Assembly: GCA_903925435.1 (NCBI GenBank)
Contig: CAIYFF010000440.1
Coordinates: forward strand, 1 to 7,934
DNA from: an uncultured Planctomycetota bacterium
Lineage (GTDB): Bacteria; Planctomycetota; UBA1135; UBA2386
DNA length: 7,934 nucleotides
Direction: 5' to 3'
The notes under the pieces are model-generated. The model was not told where the DNA came from, did not search any database, and worked only from the letters and a program-made list of their open reading frames with translations. A program made the position numbers and the translations under genes. Shown here piece by piece: positions 1 through 6,154 of this stretch (positions within the stretch are counted from its first letter, which is position 1; each line of letters begins with the position of its first letter).

Positions 1-547
1 GCACCGCAGTGGGCTCCTTTTCGAGGAGCAACGGTTCGCCGTGGAGGATCGAGGCATCCACCATGTGGCGGCGCCCGTCGAGATTGACAATCACGGTGGC
101 GTGCCCTGGTGGCGGATTTGCCGAGGCCATCATTGTCCCTACGCCGCGCTCGGCATCGAAGCCCAGTTCGCAGAGCAGGCTGTGCAGCGCGCCGTTGGCT
201 GGCCAACACGTGCCACCGGTGCCATGTGCGAGCCAGGCCTCGAAGAACTCGCTCGCGTCATCGCCCGCCAGCGGGCGACTGTCGCCGCTGCGCAGGTGAA
301 GCAGTTTGCGGACGTTGTCGAAGGGGACGCGCAGGCACCACTGCGCGTAGAAACTGCGCAGTCCCTCCAGATCCGCCTCCGGCCGCTCCCGCAGGCCGAG
401 TCCTTGGAGCACACGCTCGATCAGATCTGGCTCCAACGGGTCGTGCGGTATGGGTGTGGACTCCACGTGGTGACTCAACTGCAGCAGTGGTTGCGCCAAG
501 TATGGGTGCGAAAGGCGTGGCGATACAGCCTGAGCGGGGTGGGACAT
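1..547 (-). CDS. Arylamine N-acetyltransferase family protein (3' end outside window)
   Basis: Predicted cytoplasmic enzyme that moves an acetyl group from acetyl-CoA to an arylamine or hydrazine through an acyl-cysteine intermediate. I translated this frame by hand: 182 codons are visible and the frame is open at the left edge. The family triad is present: Cys114 in HGTGGTCWPANGA, His149 in PPGHATVIV and Asp164 in MVDASILHGEPL. The family-typical block RVPFDNVRKLLHLR lies at residues 73-86. Family members are usually about 270-290 residues, so roughly the last third is missing. The ATG at 547-545 is chosen because GGGAG (560-556) sits 8 bases upstream. This start gives about 40 residues before the usual N-terminal helix (from about Leu42), longer than normal. 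The frame stays open upstream into a transposase remnant, so only the start context marks the beginning. The true substrate cannot be told from sequence; a biosynthetic acyltransferase role is possible. Confidence 0.88.
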   Translation of the reverse strand, partial: MSHPAQAVSPRLSHPYLAQPLLQLSHHVESTPIPHDPLEPDLIERVLQGLGLRERPEADLEGLRSFYAQWCLRVPFDNVRKLLHLRSGDSRPLAGDDASEFFEAWLAHGTGGTCWPANGALHSLLCELGFDAERGVGTMMASANPPPGHATVIVNLDGRRHMVDASILHGEPLLLEKEPTAV

Positions 548-562
548 CCAAAGGGCTCCCGG

Positions 563-587
563 ACCACCCGCGAGCGCGGGGGATGGT
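563..587 (-). promoter_or_regulatory. Hairpin in the leader just upstream of the acetyltransferase RBS
   Basis: An inverted repeat CCCGC/GCGGG (567-571 and 576-580) with a 4-base loop is flanked by ACCA (563-566) and TGGT (584-587). The two arms can form a longer stem with a 3-base bulge. On the minus strand it ends two bases before the GGGAG Shine-Dalgarno (560-556). It could affect ribosome access, or be a terminator for older upstream transcription, or be chance in GC-rich DNA. There is no T-run after it. Confidence 0.3.
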
Positions 588-709
588 AGTGGTGGCGGTC
601 TGCACCGAGGAGATGCCTTCCTTGGTTGCGACCGCCATCCGAATTCGAGGTTCTCCTCCCTACCGAGCCGCCGTGCGAGTACTCCGGCCCTGGCAGAGAT
701 GCCGAGTCT

Positions 710-787
710 GCAGCTCGGGCAGTTGAGCACGTCGATGAGGAAGGCGCGGCTCAGCAAATCGGCCCAGGAGTCGGCGTCGATGAGCAA
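710..787 (-). pseudogene. Decayed C-terminal fragment of an IS91-type transposase (candidate)
   Basis: The minus frame reads WADLLSRAFLIDVLNCPSC at 766-710, preceded by LLIDADS. This closely resembles the C-terminal signature of IS91/IS801-type transposases: W-A-x-L-L-x-R-x-F-x-x-D-V-L-x-C-P-x-C, usually followed by GGRMR and a hydrophobic stretch. Here the sequence after the second Cys (RLGISA) no longer follows that pattern, and upstream residues show no recognisable transposase core. No start, no catalytic tyrosines and no terminal repeats are visible. I read it as a short relic of a former insertion. The frame is the same as that of the acetyltransferase and has no stop between them, which is probably chance. 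A coincidental match is possible because the piece is only about 26 residues long. Confidence 0.5.
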
Positions 788-964
788 TCTCGCGTTCCCT
801 GAACCCCGCTTCACCGCCCAATCGCATTGCGCGACGGCGCGCCCGAATGGCTGTGCACGCTGCGTCCTGAGTCGCTTTGAGCCGCCGTGGTCGGCGCACC
901 TTCTTGCCTGCCCGGCATTCAGTTGCCGCGGCCAAAGTCTCGATAGCACGGGCGAGGATCGACC

Positions 965-1714
965 ATGACCATCGCCACTGAGCTCAAGGCTATCACTGCG
1001 GACACTTCGTCAGCCGCGCTCTACTCGGAGTACACCGGCATCCCTGTCGAGATCGTCGAGAAGTGCGCGGCAAAGTTCGGCGCCTTCAATCAGGTGACCT
1101 GGAGCGAATGCGAAGGCGCGACCTTCTGCGACAAGGCCAAGGTCTACTACGAGAACACGGACGAGTATCTGTTCGACCTGCTGCACGGCAGCCGCAGCAA
1201 GGCGTGGCGCAAACAGGTCTATCAGCACTTCGGGCATTGGAAGTGGATGACCAGCATCGGGCCCGATGTGATCGAGTTCGGCGGTGGTCTCGGACTCACG
1301 TGCTCGCTGTTGCGCGATGAGGGTCGGCGTGTGACCTACTGCGATGTCGACGGTCCGGCTGCGAAGTTTGCGCGGTGGTACTTCGAGCGCACTGGGCAGC
1401 GCGACATCGAGATCCTGCACACGCCGTCATCGGAGCTCGTGTTGCCTGAAGGTCGGCAGTGGGACCTCGTGTTCTCGGACTCGGTCATCGAGCATGTGCC
1501 GGATCCAGCCGCGACCGTGGAGCGACTCGCACGGGCGCTGAAGCCCGGCGGCCTCATGTATCTCATCATCGATGCGCACGATGTTGGGCCGGCGTTTCCG
1601 ATGCATCAGCATGTGCACCTGAAGGACCTTCTCGCGGGCTCGCCGACGCTGCGTTCTTTGGCGCACGTGCATCACGACGGCGATGTGGTGAACGCATTCC
1701 GGCGCATGAGCTGA
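965..1714 (+). CDS. Class I SAM-dependent methyltransferase (249 aa)
   Basis: Predicted cytoplasmic methyltransferase; the substrate is unknown. The Rossmann-type SAM-binding motif I is VIEFGGGLGLT (residues 102-112). A strand end with acidic residues, YCDVDG (125-130), would contact the ribose. WDLVFSDSVIEHVPDP (166-181) is the usual motif after strand 4 in the Methyltransf_11/23 type, and LKPGGLMYLII (192-202) is the post-motif. An N-terminal part of about 95 residues precedes the core and may cap the active site. The C-terminus carries two His clusters, MHQHVH (213-218) and HVHHD (234-238). GAGGA at 954-958 lies 6 bases before the ATG and supports the start. The gene is monocistronic: upstream is a divergent gap, downstream a convergent methyltransferase 83 bases away. 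The family call is firm, while the pathway cannot be inferred from the neighbours. Confidence 0.9.
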   Translation: MTIATELKAITADTSSAALYSEYTGIPVEIVEKCAAKFGAFNQVTWSECEGATFCDKAKVYYENTDEYLFDLLHGSRSKAWRKQVYQHFGHWKWMTSIGPDVIEFGGGLGLTCSLLRDEGRRVTYCDVDGPAAKFARWYFERTGQRDIEILHTPSSELVLPEGRQWDLVFSDSVIEHVPDPAATVERLARALKPGGLMYLIIDAHDVGPAFPMHQHVHLKDLLAGSPTLRSLAHVHHDGDVVNAFRRMS

Positions 1715-1736
1715 GACTTGTGGCCGTCGCCGCTGT

Positions 1737-1757
1737 CGGCGCGGCTCGGGAGCGCCG
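1737..1757. terminator. Candidate bidirectional terminator hairpin between convergent genes
   Basis: CGGCGC (1737-1742) and GCGCCG (1752-1757) form a perfect 6-base stem with a 9-base loop in the 83-base gap between two convergent stop codons. Position fits a shared terminator. There is no T-run on either side, and such short GC stems arise easily in this composition. Confidence 0.25.
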
Positions 1758-1797
1758 CTTCGTGCCGTCGATGCGCCTTCTCAGCCGCGCAGCGAAC

Positions 1798-2421
1798 TCA
1801 GCCCCCGCGCCCCGCCACCTTGCGGAACGCGCGCACGCCATCGAGCTGCCCGTAGACGACGAGCACGGCACCCTCGGCTCCGTGCCGCAAGAACAGCTGG
1901 CGATACAGCGCCTCTTCCTCGGGCCACGGATAGGCGAACACGACGTCGAACTCGTCCATGTCGCGCTCGAGCCGGTCATACGCGTCGTCGCTCTGAAGCA
2001 CCGTGCGCGTCGACAACTCGGCGCGATCGAGCAGGCGATCGCTGCCGGGCGGAACGAAGCTGCCGGCGACGAACGGCACGCGCACGCCGTGGCGCGCTGA
2101 CAGTCGATTGGCCTCGTCGACCATGGCGTCGTCCCACTCGATGCCGTGCGCGTCGAACCCGAGCTTCGCGGCGGCGACCGCGACGATGCCGAGCCCGCTG
2201 CCCCATTCGAGGAAGCGAACGAGGCCTGGTTCCTTCGCGCGCAGCGTCACGAGGCAACGGACGACCAGTTCGTGATCGCTGGGGATCGCGCCGTGGCCGG
2301 GTTGGAGACCTGGACGCGCAAAGTGCGCGGTGAGACGTTCGCGGCCGTCGGCGAGCACGGTGGTGACGGCCGTGGGCAACGGGGCGGGGTCGGGTGGGAG
2401 CTGCAGCTGGCGCAGGGGCAT
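1798..2421 (-). CDS. Class I SAM-dependent methyltransferase-like protein (207 aa)
   Basis: Predicted cytoplasmic protein with a SAM-binding Rossmann fold. Motif I is FLEWGSGLGIVAVAAAKLG (residues 70-88), and an acidic residue after strand 2 lies in GIEWDD (93-98). FDVVFAYPWPEEE (158-170) occupies the motif IV position, and a last core strand follows (AVLVVYGQLDG). YPWP stands where an N-methyltransferase would have an NPPY-like motif, so the chemistry and substrate are open. It shares little beyond the fold with the facing methyltransferase. The start is uncertain. The frame is open to an ATG at 2544, but the extra 41 residues are Arg/His-rich and look non-coding. I therefore use the ATG at 2421-2419 (MPLRQLQLPP), which has no clear Shine-Dalgarno. 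The gene lies 333 bases downstream of ppiC on the same strand, with several hairpins between, so it is probably transcribed separately. Confidence 0.8.
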   Translation of the reverse strand: MPLRQLQLPPDPAPLPTAVTTVLADGRERLTAHFARPGLQPGHGAIPSDHELVVRCLVTLRAKEPGLVRFLEWGSGLGIVAVAAAKLGFDAHGIEWDDAMVDEANRLSARHGVRVPFVAGSFVPPGSDRLLDRAELSTRTVLQSDDAYDRLERDMDEFDVVFAYPWPEEEALYRQLFLRHGAEGAVLVVYGQLDGVRAFRKVAGRGG

Positions 2422-2592
2422 CGCGGATCGTCGGCAACTGGGTGAGGCTACGACCGCACGCTGGCGGTGCGCATGCCGCGGCCGCGAAGGGTGGGCATCG
2501 GAGTCACGGCGCTGCGCATGGCGTCGATCCCGCCGCAGACGCACGACCTGTCGATGGACGTGATGCCGGCACGACGAACGCAGTGACAGGCG

Positions 2593-2615
2593 TCAGCGAA
2601 TCTTCCGTTCGCTGA
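2593..2615. repeat. Perfect 8-base inverted repeat with 7-base loop
   Basis: TCAGCGAA (2593-2600) and TTCGCTGA (2608-2615) are exact reverse complements around the loop TCTTCCG. It is less GC-rich than most chance hairpins in this window. It could be an operator for the methyltransferase that starts at 2421 or part of a transcript end. No T-run follows on either strand. Confidence 0.4.
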
Positions 2616-2653
2616 TTGCGCCTCTGCGAACTCCTCATTGGGCTCCGCCACAA

Positions 2654-2686
2654 CGCGCTCGCTGCTGAGCGCGCATCGAAGCGCGC
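2654..2686. repeat. Two mutually exclusive GC-rich hairpins
   Basis: CGCGCTC (2654-2660) pairs with GAGCGCG (2667-2673) over a 6-base loop. GCGCGC (2669-2674) can instead pair with GCGCGC (2681-2686) over the loop ATCGAA. The two stems share bases and cannot form together. Attenuator-like switching is conceivable, but simple GC/CG richness may explain it. Confidence 0.3.
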
Positions 2687-2705
2687 GCCGTGTGTTCTAT
2701 GGGAC

Positions 2706-2746
2706 GGGCGCGGGTGTGGCCCACTGTGTGGCCGCTCTCCGCGCCC
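2706..2746 (-). terminator. Candidate terminator of ppiC: nested hairpin
   Basis: GGGCGCGG (2706-2713) and CCGCGCCC (2739-2746) form an 8-base perfect stem. Inside it, GGCCCAC (2718-2724) pairs with GTGGCC (2728-2733) with one bulged base. On the minus strand the structure begins 8 bases after the ppiC stop codon, which is the position expected for a terminator. There is no downstream T-run, so it may be Rho-assisted or only stabilise the 3' end. The inner arms also contain an 8-base direct repeat, GTGTGGCC (2714-2721 and 2726-2733). Confidence 0.4.
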
Positions 2747-2754
2747 TCGGCGCC

Positions 2755-3033
2755 TCACGCGCGCTTCGTGACTTCGAGCAGGTGGAAGCCGAACTGCGTC
2801 TTCACCGGGCCCTGGACGACGCCGACGTCGCCATCGAAGCATGCGGTGTCGAACTCCTTCACCATCTGGCCGCGGCCAAACGTGCCGAGGTCGCCGCCGC
2901 GCTGGCCCGAGGGGCACTGCGAGTGCGACTTCGCGAGCGCGGCGAAGTCGGCGCCTCCTTCGATCTGCTTCTTGAGGTCGAGGCAGGCTTGTTCGGTCTT
3001 GACGAGGATGTGACGTGCAGTTGCGCGGACCAT
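2755..3033 (-). CDS. ppiC: Stand-alone parvulin-type peptidyl-prolyl cis-trans isomerase
   Basis: Catalyses cis-trans isomerisation of Xaa-Pro bonds and so helps protein folding. There is no signal peptide or membrane segment, so it is expected in the cytoplasm. The 92 residues form one complete parvulin domain, nearly the same length as E. coli PpiC (93). The domain hallmarks are in order: ARHILVKTE (6-14), ADFAALAKSHSQCPSG (28-43), RGGDLGTFGRGQMVKEFD (45-62) and GPVKTQFGFHLLEV (75-88). Residues expected in the active site are present: His8, Cys40, Met57, Phe61 and His84. The ATG at 3033-3031 is the first Met of the frame and gives the standard family N-terminus, although the Shine-Dalgarno is weak. 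It is divergent from the cytochrome gene, with 109 bases between starts. A nested hairpin follows its stop codon. Confidence 0.95.
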   Translation of the reverse strand: MVRATARHILVKTEQACLDLKKQIEGGADFAALAKSHSQCPSGQRGGDLGTFGRGQMVKEFDTACFDGDVGVVQGPVKTQFGFHLLEVTKRA

Positions 3034-3142
3034 GATGTGCTCTGGGGAAAGGGGGGGGGCGCAGAAGCTACCGCCTCACCCAGCGTGCGCCAGCGCGAGG
3101 GCGTGCTGGCAATGGCATCGTGGCTGCGTAAGAACCTGCGCC
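3034..3142. promoter_or_regulatory. Divergent promoter region between ppiC and the cytochrome gene
   Basis: Both promoters must lie in or near these 109 bases, though none matches a sigma-70 consensus well. A run of nine G (3051-3059) lies 18 bases upstream of the ppiC start and reads as a C-run in its leader. A second in-phase ATG pair (3032-3037) on the plus strand overlaps the ppiC start and could extend the cytochrome frame. I consider that extension unlikely. Confidence 0.4.
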
Positions 3143-5194
3143 ATGTCCTGGATCCTGCCGATCGCGACCTTGTCGCTTTGCGTTTCCCTCGTCGATGCGC
3201 GGTTGATCGCGCAGCAGGAGCCGGCGGCCGCTGCCGCAGCGCCGGCCGCCGCGCGCGCGCAAGGGCTCAAGGTCACCTACGCGCCGTTTGATGCTGAGCG
3301 CCGCAAGAAGGAAGGCTCGCACAGCTTCCGTGCGCGCGTCGCGTCGCTTGCAGTGGAGCGCGGCGAGACGCCGACGCCGCTGATCGCGCCGGGCGCGTTC
3401 GAGGCAAAGTTCGAAGGCGTGTTGCCGCTCGCGGTGCGCGATCGTTACCGCTTCCGCGTCGAAGGGCGCGGCTCGTTCACGCTCACGATCAACGGCGAGA
3501 AGGCGCTGAGTGGCTCGCTGCGTTCTGGCAAGCCGGTGGAGACCGCGGAGCCGGTGCGTCTCAAGAAGGGCGACAACGCGTTGGAGTTGAAGTTCGAGAG
3601 CGGGCTCGCGGGCGACGGCGAGTTGCGCGTGCTGTGGTCGGGGCCGGAGTTTGCGTTCGAGCCCATCGCGCCAGAGGTGTGGCAGTGGGCGACGGACGAC
3701 AAGGACATCCAGGCCGGCGAGTTGCTCCGCGCTGGCCATCACTTGTTCAGCGAGAAGCGCTGTGTGCAGTGCCATCGCAACGAGGAGGCGCAGGGCGCAT
3801 ACACGCGCGGCGAACTCGACGGACTCGCGCCCGATTTGCGCAGCGCGGGCGCGCGGCTTCAGCCGGGCTTCGTCGCGGAGTGGATCCGCGATCCCAAGAA
3901 GGTGCGCCCGGACGCGTCGATGCCGCGCATCCACATGGAGAAGGACAGCGACTACGACGATGTCGCCGCGTGGATCCTCTCGCTGAGCCAGCCGATCGAT
4001 CCGGTCCCGTTTGCGGAAGGCGCCGCGGAGCGCGGCAAAGAGCGCTTCCTCGAACTCGGCTGCGTTGCGTGCCACATCACGCCCGGCGAGAAGGTCGACT
4101 CCGATCTCGTGCTCGGCCGCATGTCGCTCGGCTTCGTGCCGCGCAAGTGGCGCGCGTCGGCGCTGCAAGCGTTCTTGATGGACCCGGCTTCCGCGCACTC
4201 GGGCACCAAGATGCCGGACTTCAAACTGAAGCTCGACGACGCCAAGGCGCTCGCTGCCTACCTGCTGAAGGACGCCGCAATCACGCCGCCGCCGAAGGGC
4301 AACCTCGAGAACGGCAAGCACCTCGCGCAACGTCACGCATGCGATCGTTGCCACACGCTCGATGTGCCTGATGTTGGGCGCCGCTTCCGCGCGGTGCGCG
4401 CGCTGCATCCCACCGAGGGTTGCCTCGCTGAGCAGCACGCGAAGAAGACGCCGGACTACGAACTCACCACGCAAGAGCGCACGGCGTTGCGCGCGTTCTT
4501 GCCGCTTGCGAACGATGCGGTGAAGCATGTGTCGCCGATGGACTACGCGGCGCGCATGGTGCCCGAGTTGCGTTGCGCCAACTGCCACGGCTTTGATGGC
4601 CGCGCGTCGGCGTGGGCGCAAATCGCTGGCGTGATGGGGCGCGAAGAGCCGTTGCCGCAAGAGCAGGATCCGGTCGCGCAAGGCGTGCCCGCGTTGACCT
4701 GGGTCGGCAGCAAGCTGCAGCCTGGTTGGATGGATCGCTTCATCACGGGGCGCGAAGCCTCGCCGCGGCCGTGGCTGCACGCGCGCATGCCAGCGTTCGG
4801 CACGCGCGGCAGCGCAGTGATCCAAGGCTTGGTGCGTTCGCATGGATTCCCTGCGCAAGACGAACCGGAGCAGCCGGTCGACACGCAACTCGCCGCGCAT
4901 GGTGGTCGCCTCGTCAACATGGGCGAGGGCTTTGGCTGCGTGCAATGCCACGGCGTCGGCGACAAGCCGCCAGTGCAGGTGTTCGAGCGTCAGGGCATCA
5001 ACTTCAAGGTCGCGCAGCAGCGCCTTCGCCGCGACTACTACATGCGCTGGATGCTCGATCCGATGCGCATCGACCCCGACTCGCGCATGCCGAAGTTTGC
5101 TGACCAGAAGGGCAAGACCGCGTTTGTCGACGTGCTCGAAGGCGACGCGAAGAAGCAGTTCGACGCGATCTGGAACTGGTTCCGCACGCTGTGA
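3143..5194 (+). CDS. Secreted pentahaem cytochrome c with N-terminal PA14-like domain (683 aa)
   Basis: Predicted periplasmic or surface electron-transfer protein. Residues 1-24 look like a signal peptide (hydrophobic WILPIATLSLCVSLV), followed by an Ala-rich linker (28-38). Residues about 41-178 form a beta-rich PA14-like domain, with YRFRVEGRGSFTLTINGEK at 102-120. Five CXXCH haem sites follow: CVQCH 207-211, CVACH 307-311, CDRCH 400-404, CANCH 478-482 and CVQCH 599-603. Four modules carry a downstream Met-Pro candidate axial ligand: Met260, Met357, Met549 and Met649. The third module has none and instead has an extra Cys427 in EGCLAE. Haem is attached by the cytochrome c maturation system after export. 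The architecture is typical of Planctomycetes; the redox partner is unknown. The start at 3143 is chosen because the signal peptide begins there. Its Shine-Dalgarno is weak and no Lys/Arg precedes the hydrophobic stretch. The gene converges on the prepilin gene with 21 bases between stop codons. Confidence 0.9.
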   Translation: MSWILPIATLSLCVSLVDARLIAQQEPAAAAAAPAAARAQGLKVTYAPFDAERRKKEGSHSFRARVASLAVERGETPTPLIAPGAFEAKFEGVLPLAVRDRYRFRVEGRGSFTLTINGEKALSGSLRSGKPVETAEPVRLKKGDNALELKFESGLAGDGELRVLWSGPEFAFEPIAPEVWQWATDDKDIQAGELLRAGHHLFSEKRCVQCHRNEEAQGAYTRGELDGLAPDLRSAGARLQPGFVAEWIRDPKKVRPDASMPRIHMEKDSDYDDVAAWILSLSQPIDPVPFAEGAAERGKERFLELGCVACHITPGEKVDSDLVLGRMSLGFVPRKWRASALQAFLMDPASAHSGTKMPDFKLKLDDAKALAAYLLKDAAITPPPKGNLENGKHLAQRHACDRCHTLDVPDVGRRFRAVRALHPTEGCLAEQHAKKTPDYELTTQERTALRAFLPLANDAVKHVSPMDYAARMVPELRCANCHGFDGRASAWAQIAGVMGREEPLPQEQDPVAQGVPALTWVGSKLQPGWMDRFITGREASPRPWLHARMPAFGTRGSAVIQGLVRSHGFPAQDEPEQPVDTQLAAHGGRLVNMGEGFGCVQCHGVGDKPPVQVFERQGINFKVAQQRLRRDYYMRWMLDPMRIDPDSRMPKFADQKGKTAFVDVLEGDAKKQFDAIWNWFRTL

Positions 5195-5215
5195 CGTAGC
5201 GCGCGCGGCGCAGGG

Positions 5216-6154
5216 TCAGCCTTGCGTCGCGAGCACGCGCTGCACTTCGGTGCGGACGCTGCGGCCTTGCGGCGAATCGGCCTCGACGACCATGCGCAGC
5301 AGCAGCAGCTTGCCTTGGTCCGCGCCATCGAGCTTCAGTTCGAAGCCGCCGGGGAACGCGCCGACGGGCCGCGCGTACAGCGGAGCGGGGTGCTTTGTCG
5401 CATCGCCATTGCTCGCGATGCGCATGCGCCGCTCGCTGAACGGGCGCGACCACGATTCGTCCTCGACGCACGGGAGCTTGCGTCCAGCCGCGAGCGGTTC
5501 TAGCTCGCCAGACTCGGTGATCGACCACAGCGTGTCTTCGCTGCTCGCTGCCGGATCCCAGGCGAAGCGGAGTCCGTCTTCGTGCAACTCGCGGAGCGCC
5601 TCGCGTCGTGAACTCTCATCGCCCAGGTCCATCAACGCCGCGTAGTCGAGAAGTGGATCACTGACGAAGCGCACGAGGTCGAGCCCGCCGTCGCCAGTCA
5701 TGGGCGCCGTCACGCAGAACTCATACGTCTGCACGCGCGAGCTCGGCCCTTCTTCGCCGCCGAGTTCGAGCTTCTCGCCGCGACGCGCGACGAACAGCGC
5801 GTTGCCGGTCTCGAGCGAGCCTGGCGCATCCGGCAGGAACGCGCCGTGCGAGGTGAGCTTGGGCAACCTGCATCCGCTCGCGATCAGGTCGACGCCGAGT
5901 TCGAGCGAGGTCAGCAGCTTCTGGTCCGTGGCATCGGCTGAGAACACGCGCGCTGCGAACTCAACGTCGGCTGTCAGCTTGCGCGCCACGCGATCGGAGA
6001 CGTCGCCGAGCGCGAAGCTCGCGCGTTGCTCGCCGCGGACGCCGGCGAGCGTGCGCATCGACTCGGCGACCATGACCATGAGGATCGACATCACGGCCGC
6101 GACGACGATCAGTTCGACCGACGAGAAGCCTGCTTGCGCCTTGCGATTCGTCAT
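5216..6154 (-). CDS. Minor type IV prepilin / GspJ- or PilW-like pseudopilin (312 aa)
   Basis: Predicted minor subunit of a type IV pilus or type II secretion pseudopilus. The N-terminus MTNRKAQAGFSSVELIVV is a class III signal: a short basic leader, Gly9|Phe10 cleavage by prepilin peptidase, Glu at position 5 of the mature protein (Glu14) and a hydrophobic helix to about residue 30. The rest is a soluble C-terminal domain. The length exceeds that of major pilins (about 150-170) and suits minor pilins of the GspJ/PilW group. The C-terminal LLLLRMVVEAD and a final TEVQRVL resemble ends seen in that group. The ATG at 6154 is well supported by GGAGGAG (6167-6161), 6 bases upstream, and by the prepilin leader. 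The start shares its A with the stop of the preceding gene (TGATG), so the two are translationally coupled. An open frame running upstream to 7273 is Arg-rich and not coding. Confidence 0.88.
   Translation of the reverse strand: MTNRKAQAGFSSVELIVVAAVMSILMVMVAESMRTLAGVRGEQRASFALGDVSDRVARKLTADVEFAARVFSADATDQKLLTSLELGVDLIASGCRLPKLTSHGAFLPDAPGSLETGNALFVARRGEKLELGGEEGPSSRVQTYEFCVTAPMTGDGGLDLVRFVSDPLLDYAALMDLGDESSRREALRELHEDGLRFAWDPAASSEDTLWSITESGELEPLAAGRKLPCVEDESWSRPFSERRMRIASNGDATKHPAPLYARPVGAFPGGFELKLDGADQGKLLLLRMVVEADSPQGRSVRTEVQRVLATQG

Larger units (their letters stand above)
548..964. other. Divergent intergenic region, 417 bases
   Basis: This region separates the minus-strand acetyltransferase from the plus-strand methyltransferase. 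It holds the leader hairpin (563-587) and a transposase-like fragment (710-787, minus). The plus-strand frame 699-968 and the minus-strand frame 660-935 give Arg/Ser-rich translations without recognisable motifs, and I treat them as non-coding. I found no convincing -35/-10 pair. TTGCCG at 923-928 lacks a properly spaced -10 partner before the methyltransferase start. Confidence 0.6.
2422..2754. other. Intergenic region with several inverted repeats, 333 bases
   Basis: Between two minus-strand genes. The half next to ppiC holds three inverted repeats (2706-2746, 2654-2686, 2593-2615). The half next to the methyltransferase (2422-2590) must hold its promoter, but I see no clear -35/-10. Frames through it, such as 2448-2651 minus (67 codons), give no recognisable protein and I do not call them genes. 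Confidence 0.55.

Noticed and set aside
41..726. Plus-strand frames opposite the acetyltransferase
   Set aside because: The minus strand encodes a clear catalytic triad and family motifs. The plus frames show none.
2422..2544. N-terminal extension of the minus-strand methyltransferase
   Set aside because: The 41 residues are Arg/His-rich and lack conserved features. The ATG at 2421 gives a more normal N-terminus, although neither start has a strong Shine-Dalgarno.
2638..3291. Plus-strand frame of 217 codons opposite ppiC
   Set aside because: ppiC on the minus strand is a near full-length match to a known family, and the plus frame is its complement.
3068..4951. Open minus-strand frame of 627 codons antisense to the cytochrome gene
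   Set aside because: It is Arg/Ala/His-rich with no motifs, and the plus strand carries five haem sites. Long antisense frames are expected in GC-rich genes with strong third-position bias.
5195..5215. Terminator between cytochrome and prepilin genes
   Set aside because: The 21-base gap is GC/CG-rich, but I could find no stem longer than 4 bases and no T-run.
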